Shown in pieces: positions 27,492 to 35,863 of a stretch of DNA of 64,000 nt (the first letter of the stretch is position 1; every line of letters begins with the position of its first letter). The DNA is from DASVWZ01 sp963708575 (GTDB taxonomy: Bacteria > Acidobacteriota > Terriglobia > Terriglobales > Acidobacteriaceae): NCBI GenBank assembly GCA_963708575.1, contig CAVPTB010000003.1:1116001-1180000 (forward strand). The letters are read 5' to 3'. The notes under the pieces were generated by a model. The model was not told the origin of the DNA. It ran no database searches and saw nothing but the letters and a program-made list of their open reading frames with translations. A program made the position numbers and the translations under genes.

Positions 27492-28769
27492 ATGAACGCT
27501 GAAGAAACCGAGGTTGTCAAACGTCCGGTGGCCACCGCGGTCAAACTGACCCAGCCCGCACCCGGGCCGCGAAAACATCACTGGTGGATCGCGATCCTGG
27601 CCTTTGCTCTCGTGGCAGGCCTGGTCGTTTTCGGGATATTGCCGCGTATTCAGGCGCGCTCGGCCCTAAAGCAGGAAACAGAGCTCATGTCCGTGCCCAC
27701 CGTTGGCGTAGTTCATCCCAGTCGCTCCGCACCGGCCCAAGAGATCGTTTTACCGGCAAATGTTCAGGCCTACATCGATGCTCCGATCTATGCTCGGACG
27801 AACGGATATCTGAAGAAATGGTATGTGGACATCGGCGCCCATGTGAAATCCGGCCAACTGTTAGCAGAGATAGAAACCCCGGAAGTAGACCAGCAATTGC
27901 GCCAGGCTCGCGCCGACTTGGGTACCGCCCAGGCAAATCTGAATCTTGCGGAAATTACGTCGAACCGATACGCCGGTCTATTGAAGAGCGATTCTGTATC
28001 CAAGCAGGAAGCTGATAATGCGGAAGGGAACTACGCTGCTCAGAAAGCCAATTTTCAGTCCGGAGAAGCCAACGTAAAGCGTTTGGAAGAATTGCAATCG
28101 TTCGAGAAGATTTATGCCCCTTTCGATGGCGTAATCACAGCGCGAAATACCGACATCGGCGCTCTGATTGATTCAGGAAGCGGAGGAGGGACCAGGACGG
28201 AACTCTTTCACATCGCTCAACCCAACAAGTTGCGCGTCTACGTGAATGTCCCAGAAGCTTATTCGCAGGCTACGAAGCCAGGGCAAACAGCAGACTTGGA
28301 ACTCTCGGAATTTCCTGGGCGACGATTTCAGGGCAAGCTGGTGCGTACCGCAAGTGCAATCGACCAAACAACGCGAACCTTATTGGTTGAGATCGAAGTT
28401 GACAATCCGACGGGAACCTTATTGAGCGGCGCCTACGCCCAGATTCACCTGAAGCTGCCGACGCCAAAGTCCACTTTCCTGATTCCGGTAAACACTTTGC
28501 TATTCCGTTCGGAGGGGTTGCGGATAGCTGTGGTCGGCGATGGTCAGCGCGCACAGCTTGAGCCAATCACCTTGGGGCATGATTTCGGGTCTACGGTTGA
28601 AGTGACCTCGGGCCTGTCGGGCAACGAGTCGATCATTACCAATCCACCGGATTCCATCGTTTCCGGTGAGCAAGTCCGTATAGCGCAGGCTAACGCCGAC
28701 GGGGGGCGGTCCGGGGCAGGAAACCAGCAAAATGGCCAAAATCAAAATTCGGGAGGCGGTCCGAAGTGA
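27492..28769 (+). CDS. RND efflux periplasmic adaptor (membrane fusion protein)
   Basis: A 425-aa HlyD/AcrA-type adaptor. It has one N-terminal membrane anchor (about residues 33-52), a biotinyl-lipoyl-like half motif (QAYIDAPIYARTNGYLKKWYVDIGAHVKSGQLLAEIETPEVDQQLRQA), a coiled-coil hairpin and a beta-barrel domain (YAPFDGVITARNTDIGALID). The C-terminus is Gly/Asn/Gln-rich. The ATG at 27492 has GGAG 5 bases upstream and is preferred over an ATG 18 bases earlier. Its stop overlaps the next start. Confidence 0.93.
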   Translation: MNAEETEVVKRPVATAVKLTQPAPGPRKHHWWIAILAFALVAGLVVFGILPRIQARSALKQETELMSVPTVGVVHPSRSAPAQEIVLPANVQAYIDAPIYARTNGYLKKWYVDIGAHVKSGQLLAEIETPEVDQQLRQARADLGTAQANLNLAEITSNRYAGLLKSDSVSKQEADNAEGNYAAQKANFQSGEANVKRLEELQSFEKIYAPFDGVITARNTDIGALIDSGSGGGTRTELFHIAQPNKLRVYVNVPEAYSQATKPGQTADLELSEFPGRRFQGKLVRTASAIDQTTRTLLVEIEVDNPTGTLLSGAYAQIHLKLPTPKSTFLIPVNTLLFRSEGLRIAVVGDGQRAQLEPITLGHDFGSTVEVTSGLSGNESIITNPPDSIVSGEQVRIAQANADGGRSGAGNQQNGQNQNSGGGPK

Positions 28770-30253
28770 CTCCCGCCCAGAATACCGGATTCAGAGCAGC
28801 ATTTTTTGCAGTTGTTTGTGTAGGCGGCTTCATGCTCAACGGCTGCGCGGTGGGACCGAGATACTCTCGACCCTCTGCCCCTGCGGCCCCAGAGTACAAA
28901 GAAGCTCCGCCTAATTGGAAGGTGGCTCAGCCCTCTGACCAGGCCCTGCGCGGAAAGTGGTGGGAAATTTATCAAGATCCGCAATTGAATGCTCTGGAAG
29001 AAAAAATTGCCGTATCAAACCAAAATCTCAAGGCCGCTCAGGCACAATTTGAGCAGGCGCGAGATCAGGTGCGGTATTCGCGGGCCGATCTCTACCCAAC
29101 AATCTCCACCGGCGCTTCGGCTACCCGTGAGCGGCTTTCTGGAAATCGTCCGCTGGGCAGCCTGAGCGGCGTTGTCACTACCAACGATCTAGTCTTGCCT
29201 CTCGACATGTCCTACGAACCCGATGTCTGGGGACGCGTTCGGCGAACTGTTGAGGCGTATCGCAGCGAGGCGCAAGCCAGCTTGGCTGATTTGCAACTGA
29301 CCAGCCTAAGCCTGCATGCCGAGTTGGCGATCGACTATTTCCAAGCCCGCGAACTCGACGCTGAGGCCCAGTTGCTGGCTTCTACCGTCACCAGCTACGA
29401 AAGAGCTCTGCAATTAACCGAGAACCGCTACCAGGGTGGGGTGGCGTCGCAAGTCGACGTAGCCCAGGCGCAAACCCAACTCGAGACAGCTCGATCACAG
29501 ATGATCGATGTGATCGAGCAACGCACGCAATATGAACACGCGATCGCGGTACTCGCCGGGGAACCCGCCTCGACCTTTGTCTTGCCCGCCGCTGCGTTGA
29601 ATGCTACTCCTCCAGTGGTTCCGCCTGGGTTGCCGTCAGAACTTCTGGAACGTCGGCCGGACATTGCGGCATCCGAACGCGAAATTCAGGCTGCGAGCGC
29701 CCGCATCGGTGTGGCGAAATCGGCTTATTTTCCACTGTTTAACTTCTCCCCGAGTATTGGATACGAAAGCACGTCGATCGTGAACTGGCTTTCGGGACCG
29801 AGTGGTTTTGCCTCAGTTGGTGCGTCGGCACTGGTAACCGTATTCGATGTAGGCAGGCGGCGGGCAATCAATGACCAAGCTAGAGCCGTGTACGACCAGG
29901 CAGTTTCAAATTACCGTCAAAATGTACTGACTGCATATCAAGAAGTGGAAGATAATCTGGCGGCATTGCATTTTCTGGAACAGGAGTCCTCTACGCAGAC
30001 CGCTGCGGTAGCAGCGGCTGAGCGATCGCTTGGGTTGTCCGAAACCCGGTACAAGGGTGGCGTCACGACTTATCTCGAAGTCATTACGGCGCAAACCACG
30101 GCTCTCGGGGACGAACGAAGCGCGGTACAAATATCCGGGAGGCGGATGGTGGCTAGTGTGCTTCTCGTTAAGGCGCTTGGTGGCGGTTGGAATGCTGCGA
30201 CTCTGAAGACCGTGAATATGAATTCACGGGCGTCACTTCCGCCCGGACCTTGA
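28766..30253 (+). CDS. RND outer-membrane efflux lipoprotein (OprM/NodT family)
   Basis: A 495-aa TolC-like channel. The signal peptide ends in a lipobox (MLNGC, Cys27), so the mature protein is probably lipid-anchored. The two homologous halves show the usual motifs: PPNWKVAQPSDQALRGKWWEIYQDPQLNALEEK, ENRYQGGVASQVDVAQAQTQLETARSQ and ETRYKGGVTTYLEVITAQTTAL. The GTG start overlaps the adaptor stop. The last 21 bases overlap the convergent SET-domain gene, with no room for a terminator between them. Confidence 0.93.
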   Translation: MTPAQNTGFRAAFFAVVCVGGFMLNGCAVGPRYSRPSAPAAPEYKEAPPNWKVAQPSDQALRGKWWEIYQDPQLNALEEKIAVSNQNLKAAQAQFEQARDQVRYSRADLYPTISTGASATRERLSGNRPLGSLSGVVTTNDLVLPLDMSYEPDVWGRVRRTVEAYRSEAQASLADLQLTSLSLHAELAIDYFQARELDAEAQLLASTVTSYERALQLTENRYQGGVASQVDVAQAQTQLETARSQMIDVIEQRTQYEHAIAVLAGEPASTFVLPAAALNATPPVVPPGLPSELLERRPDIAASEREIQAASARIGVAKSAYFPLFNFSPSIGYESTSIVNWLSGPSGFASVGASALVTVFDVGRRRAINDQARAVYDQAVSNYRQNVLTAYQEVEDNLAALHFLEQESSTQTAAVAAAERSLGLSETRYKGGVTTYLEVITAQTTALGDERSAVQISGRRMVASVLLVKALGGGWNAATLKTVNMNSRASLPPGP

Positions 30254-30847
30254 GGATCTTTGGCCACGTCCTCGTAACGAACTTTGGCGTTTCTTGCGCG
30301 CGGTTGGCTTCGAGACACCGGCCTTTTTTTTAGCTGTTGCCTGGCGACGTTTCAGAGCCCGGTTCCGGCGTTGAAGCTCCTCCTCAGAGTACATACTTCC
30401 ACGACAGCGTTTGGATTTGCAGTAGCATGGCGACTCATCGTCCAGGTCTCCATCGTAGAGGTTGTAGTCGTAGGTAATTTCCTCCCCTACTTCGATGTCG
30501 CGAATCGCCTTAATCATCACGCGACCATCGATCTCATCCACTTCGCAGTTGGGCTCGCATGAATGATTGATAAAAGCGGCTACACCTACCCCGTCGATAA
30601 CATGCTTCCCATCCGTCAGACCGAAAAGATAGGTTCGGGGATCGTTGTCGTATAAGGCGTCGGCATCCCTAATTGTCAGGCGAGGGCCTGTGTATTCGAC
30701 AACGAACTCGCCTTTCGTAATCGCCGCCGTGGTGTAACAGCCTTCAGAGTCAATTTTCGAATGGCGAATCACGAGGTGAGATGGGCCATCGTTGTTGCGA
30801 CGGTCTTCACGATCTCGTGCCTGGGAAACTCTCTGCGGTGTAGCCAT
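30233..30847 (-). CDS. SET-domain protein lysine methyltransferase
   Basis: A 204-aa protein with a complete eukaryotic-type SET domain (about residues 22-155). It shows the N-terminal Gly-containing cofactor loop (KIDSEGCYTTAAITKGEFVVEYTGP), the catalytic NHSCEPNC pseudoknot motif, GEEITYDYN, and a post-SET cysteine cluster (CYCKSKRCRGSM). A Lys/Arg-rich tail of about 45 residues follows (AKKKAGVSKPTARKKRQSSLRGRGQRSSRSGRK), suited to nucleic acid or chromatin-like contact. It uses S-adenosylmethionine to methylate protein lysines; the bacterial target is unknown. It overlaps the RND gene tail-to-tail. Possibly acquired by transfer, though such proteins are scattered across bacteria. Confidence 0.88.
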   Translation of the reverse strand: MATPQRVSQARDREDRRNNDGPSHLVIRHSKIDSEGCYTTAAITKGEFVVEYTGPRLTIRDADALYDNDPRTYLFGLTDGKHVIDGVGVAAFINHSCEPNCEVDEIDGRVMIKAIRDIEVGEEITYDYNLYDGDLDDESPCYCKSKRCRGSMYSEEELQRRNRALKRRQATAKKKAGVSKPTARKKRQSSLRGRGQRSSRSGRK

Positions 30848-30992
30848 AAGTTAAGCGAGCAATCTCTCCCGAAAAATCCTAGACCGACAGAATAGAGGTC
30901 AGTACGAATTTCTGGCAAGTTCAAGGAGGGCGTCGAAGAGATTCATCACTGAAGATGTCACAAAAGTCCCTGGCCTCGAAGTCCCGGCAGAC

Positions 30993-31244
30993 TCAGGCAT
31001 GGCAAACTTCGGACAGAAGCCAATCGCGAGGAACCGATCGGAAGATCAAGTCGCTACCGGAGGCCACGAATTCGAAGCCGCATTCCGAGCAGGTAAATTC
31101 GCAGGATCCGTTGTACCGGGTACGGGGCTCGTCGAGGGAGTCGGCAACTCGGTACGTTACGACCACGGCTCCGCAGCCTGGTATTGGGCAGATTGCTCCG
31201 TTGGCCCGTATTTCAGCCCACTCGTAGAGTTTGGGGAGGAACAT
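30993..31244 (-). CDS. Small zinc-ribbon protein
   Basis: An 83-aa protein with two cysteine pairs, CPIPGC near residue 19 and a CEFTCSECGFEF cluster near residue 48, likely binding one zinc. AAAGGAAAG lies just before the ATG. Larger plus-strand frames across the same DNA lack ribosome sites and look like antisense shadows. Location immediately downstream of the CRP/FNR gene on the same strand suggests co-transcription. Function unknown. Confidence 0.7.
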   Translation of the reverse strand: MFLPKLYEWAEIRANGAICPIPGCGAVVVTYRVADSLDEPRTRYNGSCEFTCSECGFEFVASGSDLIFRSVPRDWLLSEVCHA

Positions 31245-31287
31245 AATTCTTTCCTTTCGAACTGCAACGTTTGCCAGGAGATTCGGA

Positions 31288-32097
31288 TTACGACAGAACC
31301 AAGCTCTCTAACTTCGCTTTATTCCGAATGATTAAGGTCGATCCCGACAGTTCCAAAAGGTGCTGTTTCTTGAAATCGCTCAGAGTGCGCGTTACCGTTT
31401 CGCGGGTAGTCCCAATCAACTGAGCCATCTCTTCGTGAGTGAGCGCCAACTTCATTCGAATCGTTCCGTCCACCACTTTTCCGTCCGCTGACCACTGCAG
31501 CAACAAGCGCGCCAGCTTTTCGGAAACTGAATGGGAGAGGCCGATCGAGCGAATCACGTCGTAGGCGGATTGACAATCCCGGGCCAAGTGCTCCGCGGCC
31601 TGAAGGCAACCATCGCCGTGTTCATTCAGGAACCTCAGCAAGTCATCTCGACGAATGAAAGCTAGTTGGGAGGGCTGCAATGTCTCGACTGTGACTTCGT
31701 GAGGCTTACCGGTTACCGCGGAGTGTAGACCCAGAATTTCACCCGGTTGGGCAATCTTGAGAATCAGGCTTTTGCCATCGGCGTTGGTGGTCAGCAACTT
31801 CGCCCTGCCCTGACACAATACATAAACGCCTCTGGGCGCCTGCCCTTCGAGAAACACCATGGAACCCTCGGGAAAGCAACTCACATGTTTGATCCGGTCG
31901 AGATCTTGAATGGATGCAGACGAGAGCGAGCAAAAGAAATTAGAGCCGTTGCGCAGCTTACAAGTCATGCAATTGTCGACGATCGGCAGCCCATAAGGGG
32001 AGTGCGAGGTGTTTTTCTTCCGTGAAAGCTGCACGAAATCAGAAAACTCCGGTACTGCCGCCGTGCTCACCATTGCATTTGCCAAAGTGGTTGCCAT
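31288..32097 (-). CDS. CRP/FNR-family transcriptional regulator with N-terminal cysteine cluster
   Basis: A 269-aa regulator. A cNMP-binding-like beta-barrel spans about residues 62-185 (FPEGSMVFLEGQAPRGVYVLCQGRAKL, GEILGLHS). A C-terminal winged helix follows (LTHEEMAQLIGTTRETVTRTLSDFKKQHLLEL). The recognition helix has R-E-T-V-x-R, the same contact pattern as E. coli CRP, not the E-x-x-S-R of FNR, predicting TGTGA-N6-TCACA half-sites. Upstream is CxxC-x9-C (C43, C46, C56) with C74 and C95 nearby, which may hold a redox cofactor. A matching site lies at 35710. A palindrome at 32182 precedes this gene. Confidence 0.9.
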   Translation of the reverse strand: MATTLANAMVSTAAVPEFSDFVQLSRKKNTSHSPYGLPIVDNCMTCKLRNGSNFFCSLSSASIQDLDRIKHVSCFPEGSMVFLEGQAPRGVYVLCQGRAKLLTTNADGKSLILKIAQPGEILGLHSAVTGKPHEVTVETLQPSQLAFIRRDDLLRFLNEHGDGCLQAAEHLARDCQSAYDVIRSIGLSHSVSEKLARLLLQWSADGKVVDGTIRMKLALTHEEMAQLIGTTRETVTRTLSDFKKQHLLELSGSTLIIRNKAKLESLVLS

Positions 32098-32181
32098 TGT
32101 GAATTCCTTTCAAAGAGAACGTTTGAAGTGCCCCACTTTCAAACTATGAAGCAACTTTACTAGTGCTTTGCAAGAGCGACT

Positions 32182-32199
32182 ACTAGGTGAATCCCTAGT
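32182..32199 (-). promoter_or_regulatory. ACTAGG-N6-CCTAGT palindrome upstream of CRP/FNR gene
   Basis: ACTAGG (32182-32187) and CCTAGT (32194-32199) are perfect inverted arms, centred about 93 bases before the CRP/FNR ATG. The 18-base element has the same arms and spacing as the one at 32835. A second inverted repeat, GTTTGAA/TTCAAAC (32121-32127 and 32138-32144), lies closer to the gene and could be a separate operator. Confidence 0.5.
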
Positions 32200-32294
32200 C
32201 TTTTTTCGCGCAAAAGTTCGGGCTGGAAGCGTCGTAAAACCCACTGAGAAGAGGGACAGGATCGAAGAGATCGGGAAGGCGGAGGAATGGTGCG

Positions 32295-32702
32295 CTATAT
32301 AGCTTCACTAACTTTTAGTTGAGGCGAGAAGTACTGGGCGCCGTTAAGGACGCTGGCCACAGCAGCAGGTAGCTGTTCGGAGGTATACACCTTAAGCACA
32401 TAGCCTTGGGCCGCTAGAGATCTGGCTTTTCGAAGGTAGCCAGAGGATGACTGAACGGTCAAGAAAATGACTTTTGAATCGATTCCCATCGCACGGAGTT
32501 TGGCAATGGCCTCAAAACCGGTCATTTCCGGCATGCTAATGTCAGAGACGATAAGGTCGGGCTTCAATTCGTTGGCGGCTTGCACCAGGCTCTTCCCATT
32601 TTGAACCATGGCGATGATCTCGTAGTCCTTCTCGAGCAGGGTACGCACCTCATCGAGCATCTCCGAATGATCGTCGGCCAGCAAGATTCGTTTGCGGGTC
32701 AT
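32295..32702 (-). CDS. Single-domain response regulator
   Basis: A 135-aa receiver-only protein (ILLADDHSEMLDEVRTLL; phospho-acceptor Asp in LIVSDISMPEMTG; YVLKVYTSEQLPAAVASVLNGAQYFSP). The sequence is of the NarL/FixJ receiver type, but the helix-turn-helix is missing: the protein stops right after the receiver. The ATG at 32702 fits family starts; an upstream in-frame extension is discounted. It is downstream of the NarL-type regulator on the same strand, so it may be a phosphate sink or a partner for the kinase at 33569. Confidence 0.82.
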   Translation of the reverse strand: MTRKRILLADDHSEMLDEVRTLLEKDYEIIAMVQNGKSLVQAANELKPDLIVSDISMPEMTGFEAIAKLRAMGIDSKVIFLTVQSSSGYLRKARSLAAQGYVLKVYTSEQLPAAVASVLNGAQYFSPQLKVSEAI

Positions 32703-32834
32703 CGCGCTCCGTCGATCAAGCCTGGATGTGACTTGGGGACTGCGATTTTTGAACCTGGGTAATTGATAAACATTTTGTTCCGCGTCGATGTGCAGTTTCC
32801 AAAACGAGAATATGCCAATGCCAAACAATTGACG

Positions 32835-32852
32835 ACTAGGGTTTGCCCTAGT
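32835..32852 (-). promoter_or_regulatory. ACTAGGG-N4-CCCTAGT palindrome upstream of lone receiver gene
   Basis: ACTAGGG (32835-32841) and CCCTAGT (32846-32852) are a perfect 7-4-7 palindrome, four bases after the NarL-type gene stop and about 140 bases before the lone receiver ATG. The core TAGGG-N4-CCCTA resembles operators of NarL/NreC-type regulators. It shares arms and 18-base length with the element at 32182. Confidence 0.55.
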
Positions 32853-32855
32853 TCG

Positions 32856-33494
32856 CTATTCCGGAATAAGTCCTTGCTGGAGAGCGACTTTGGTCAATTC
32901 GGCTACAGTACGGACCCCAAGCTTGATCATGATTCGGGCGCGATGAAATTCGATCGTCTTTACCGAGAGATGTAGAACGTCGGCAATCTCCTTGTTGCCT
33001 CGACCTTCGACGATCAACTGCAGAATCTCACGTTGCCTTTCGGTGAGTTCGTCAGACTCATTGCTCACTTCTCCATCCCTGGTCCACAACCGCGCCAGGA
33101 CATCGTCGCCGAAAGCGGAAGTAATATAGGTCTGGCCTCGCAAGATTGCCGTGATTGCCTTGTGCAGTTCTTCTGTTGCCCCAGACTTAAGGACGTATCC
33201 GGACGCTCCGAGCTTTAAAGCCTGTTTCAAATACGCGGGATTGAGATGTTGACTGAGGAAAATCACCTTGGCTGATGGCACGGTCTTCTTTATATGACGC
33301 GCAGCCTCAAACCCGTTAAGTAAAGGCATGCTGATATCAGTAATGATGAGGTCGGGCTTAAGCCGCTCAGCAGCTTCAATCAAGGCCCGGCCATCCGTTG
33401 CCAATCCCACGACCTCGTACTGCGTTTGCAGAGAAGCCCGCAAGCCGTCCAAGATCAGAGCATGATCATCCCCGAGCAGAATTCGGATTTTCAT
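32856..33494 (-). CDS. NarL/FixJ-family response regulator
   Basis: A 212-aa regulator with an N-terminal receiver (ILLGDDHALILDGLRASL; Asp in LIITDISMPLLNG; Lys in GYVLKSGA). A C-terminal LuxR-type helix-turn-helix follows (ELTERQREILQLIVEGRGNKEIADVLHLSVKTIEFHRARIMIKLGVRTVAELTKVALQQGL). The ATG at 33494 starts the receiver directly; the longer frame would run into the divergent kinase. It is divergently paired with the histidine kinase at 33569, 74 bases apart, and is the probable binder of the ACTAGG palindromes nearby. Confidence 0.92.
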   Translation of the reverse strand: MKIRILLGDDHALILDGLRASLQTQYEVVGLATDGRALIEAAERLKPDLIITDISMPLLNGFEAARHIKKTVPSAKVIFLSQHLNPAYLKQALKLGASGYVLKSGATEELHKAITAILRGQTYITSAFGDDVLARLWTRDGEVSNESDELTERQREILQLIVEGRGNKEIADVLHLSVKTIEFHRARIMIKLGVRTVAELTKVALQQGLIPE

Positions 33495-33568
33495 TCCCGT
33501 GTTCTCATTGTGGAAGTGTATTATGCTCCGGAATAACTGCCAATTTGTCGGGGTGAGACGTGGAGAAA

Positions 33569-35296
33569 ATGGAGACTGCGGAGAGTGAGTTGCGCGGGAC
33601 CGATTCGTTCTCCAGACGGCCGTTGCTATGGTCATTGCTAGGGCTCGGAATGCTGATCGTCATCGGCATTATCGGAGCGTGGACGCTCAGAAAAGTCCAC
33701 GAATCTGACCGGTGGGTGGATCATACCCGGGAGGTGATCCGCGACACGGATGTGCTGCTTTCCTCCGTGAAGGACGCGGAGAGTGGCCAACGTGGATACC
33801 TGCTTACCGGCGAACCGAGCTACCTGCAACCTTACTACGATGCTCTCAGGTTGACCCCCGAGCGTTTTGACCGGCTCAAGCAGCTGACTAGCGACAATTC
33901 CCAGCAGCAGGCACGCCTGGACGCGTTGCAGCCCCTCATCACCGAGCGGTTGACATCTCTCGGTGACGTAATCCGGGCTCAGAACGAGTCCGGTCTTGAG
34001 GCGGCGCGGCGCATTATTTTGGCTGGACGCGGCAGGTACCTGATGGGTGCGATCGAGCAACTCGGTCAGAAAATACAAAACGAGGAATACGCTCTTCTGG
34101 CACAACGTTCTCAGAGCCGGTTATCCAGCATGAGGAACGGTTTTGCAGCGTCCGTAATTGCATCCCTCCTCGCCTTCGCAGCACTGTTGTCGGCGCCCTT
34201 CGACGTACGTCGAGCCGTAAAACTGCGTCGTATCGCAGAACAACGAAAATCCGAGAGCGAGTCCAGAGCTCGCGCACTGTTTGAAGCTGCGGCTCAAGCC
34301 ATATTCATCGTTCGCCGCGACGGAACCATCGTAATGGCAAATCCATCTGCGGAGAGGATTCTGGGATACTCGGCGCAAGAACTCCTCGGTAAGTCGGTCG
34401 AAGAATTGCTTCCGGAAGCGCTAGGCGATCTTCACAGAGAGCATCGGGAACGCTATTTCGAAAATCCTCAGAACCGTTCCATGGGGCTTGGTCTTGATCT
34501 TTATGCGAGACGGAAGGACGGCAGCGAATTTTTTGCCGACATCAGCCTGAGTTACATTCGGACGGCACAAGAGACTTTGGCTGTCGCGTTCCTAACGGAC
34601 ATCAGTAAGCGCAGGGCCGACGAACAGGCGATCGGGAAACAAAAAGATGATCTGCGATTGCTTGCCGGAAGAATGATGACCGCACAGGACGACGAGCGTC
34701 GACGAATTGCACGGGATTTGCACGACGATCTCAGTCAGAAGCTTGCTTATCTTGCGATGGATATCGGGAAAATGGTGGCAAAGACGCAATCCGAAGGAAC
34801 GGTGAACGATCTCCGGCAAATTCAGGCGCGTGCCATGGATGCCGCGGAAAGCGTCCGCCAGATCTCTCACCAGTTGCATCCGTCAATCCTGGACGATATC
34901 GGCTTGGAAGCCGCTCTTGAACAATACTGCGAAGAATTCCAAGAGCGGTCTGGGATCGTTACGCATTTTTCCAGCAGCGGAGTTCCTGATTCTTTGCCTA
35001 AAGATGTGGCGAGTAGTGTCTATCATATTTTCCAGGAGTGTCTGCGTAATGTTTCAAAGCATGCCAAGACCGAAGAGGTGTCGGTTACGCTGGACGTCAT
35101 TGGGGGTTATTTGCGGCTTGCGGTAAAAGATGAGGGGATTGGATTGCCGGAGATTCAGTTGAAGACGGGAAGCAGTATTGGGCTGATTGGAATGAAAGAA
35201 CGCGCTCTTCTAGTCAACGGAACACTGACGATCCGATCCGAGAGCGGCGAAGGCACAGAAGTGACGGTGGCGGTGCCTATTGTCGCTTTAGCCTAG
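33569..35296 (+). CDS. Sensor histidine kinase (CHASE3-PAS-HisKA_3)
   Basis: A 575-aa membrane kinase. TM1 (about residues 18-37) and TM2 (about 190-208) enclose a CHASE3-like helical sensor (TDVLLSSVKDAESGQRGYLLTGEPSYLQPY). Next comes a PAS domain (ALFEAAAQAIFIVRRDGTIVMANPSAERILGYS), then the dimerisation helix with the phospho-acceptor in RRRIARDLHDDLSQ. A NarX/DegS-type ATPase domain ends it (FQECLRNVSKHAK, VKDEGIGLP, GLIGMKERA). The ATG at 33569 has GGAG just upstream. It most likely phosphorylates the divergent NarL-type regulator. The signal is unknown; the PAS domain has no visible haem or Fe-S ligand set. Confidence 0.93.
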   Translation: METAESELRGTDSFSRRPLLWSLLGLGMLIVIGIIGAWTLRKVHESDRWVDHTREVIRDTDVLLSSVKDAESGQRGYLLTGEPSYLQPYYDALRLTPERFDRLKQLTSDNSQQQARLDALQPLITERLTSLGDVIRAQNESGLEAARRIILAGRGRYLMGAIEQLGQKIQNEEYALLAQRSQSRLSSMRNGFAASVIASLLAFAALLSAPFDVRRAVKLRRIAEQRKSESESRARALFEAAAQAIFIVRRDGTIVMANPSAERILGYSAQELLGKSVEELLPEALGDLHREHRERYFENPQNRSMGLGLDLYARRKDGSEFFADISLSYIRTAQETLAVAFLTDISKRRADEQAIGKQKDDLRLLAGRMMTAQDDERRRIARDLHDDLSQKLAYLAMDIGKMVAKTQSEGTVNDLRQIQARAMDAAESVRQISHQLHPSILDDIGLEAALEQYCEEFQERSGIVTHFSSSGVPDSLPKDVASSVYHIFQECLRNVSKHAKTEEVSVTLDVIGGYLRLAVKDEGIGLPEIQLKTGSSIGLIGMKERALLVNGTLTIRSESGEGTEVTVAVPIVALA

Positions 35297-35321
35297 GCCG
35301 CCCTCGACCACTAAGAATCCC

Positions 35322-35642
35322 TCACTTGGTGTTCAGACAGAACTCGCCTACCTTCTGCGCCGTCTCCGGATCTTCGTTCTGAAGATATAAATCGACGTTG
35401 TCGCAATCATACAGCCCATGATTTTTCGGCAGCCTTACCATCCAATAATTTCCTGCCTGAGGAGCCACGCAATTGGGAGCAGATTCTGTGCATTGTAGTT
35501 CCTGTGGCTTCCCATCCTCGTGAATGTTCACCATGATCACGCCGCTGTTGGTGGAACTGTTTTTCACGGTGATGAGGGTCTTGTCAACTGCCAGGAGCTG
35601 CAGGGCCGAAAGTAACAGAACGATGAATAGTAGCTTCTTCAT
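35322..35642 (-). CDS. Secreted small protein with four cysteines
   Basis: A 106-aa protein with a clear signal peptide (MKKLLFIVLLLSALQLLA). The mature part of about 88 residues has four cysteines (ELQCTESAPNC, LYDCDN, GEFC), which could form two disulfides after export. No family is recognised. It is convergent with the histidine kinase (25-base gap) and divergent from the carbamoyl operon; it may share regulatory DNA with that operon because the CRP-type site lies between them. Confidence 0.72.
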   Translation of the reverse strand: MKKLLFIVLLLSALQLLAVDKTLITVKNSSTNSGVIMVNIHEDGKPQELQCTESAPNCVAPQAGNYWMVRLPKNHGLYDCDNVDLYLQNEDPETAQKVGEFCLNTK

Positions 35643-35709
35643 ATCAGCCTCCGGTCACTTCGCGGAGTGAACTCACGACCTCATTATTCATGCAGAAGTT
35701 CCATCTTTC

Positions 35710-35725
35710 TGTGACACCTGTCACA
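35710..35725. promoter_or_regulatory. Perfect CRP-type site TGTGA-N6-TCACA
   Basis: TGTGA (35710-35714), CACCTG, TCACA (35721-35725) equals the CRP core consensus in both half-sites and spacing. It lies 154 bases before the cpgS-like gene and 68 bases before the divergent secreted-protein gene. Further palindromes follow: CGCCTAGGCG (35748-35757) and TCACA-N6-TGTGA (35775-35790). The CRP-like protein at 31288 has a matching recognition helix. Confidence 0.6.
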
Positions 35726-35863
35726 TAGGGTCATAACGCCTTCCACTCGCCTAGGCGTGCGGGATACTCGCCGGTCACATTTCGCTGTGATAAGCGGCAC
35801 TGCCCCAGGCGCAAGCGAACCTTGAAGATACGGAGTTAAGACAGATCACCGTGAGGGCAACTC

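Noticed and set aside
30955..31331. Two plus-strand frames of 90-110 codons
   Set aside because: They are antisense to a zinc-ribbon gene with ordered CxxC pairs and a good ribosome site, and to the end of the CRP/FNR gene.
35775..35790. Second CRP site (TCACA-N6-TGTGA)
   Set aside because: Half-sites are in reversed order compared with a CRP operator; kept only as an accompanying palindrome.
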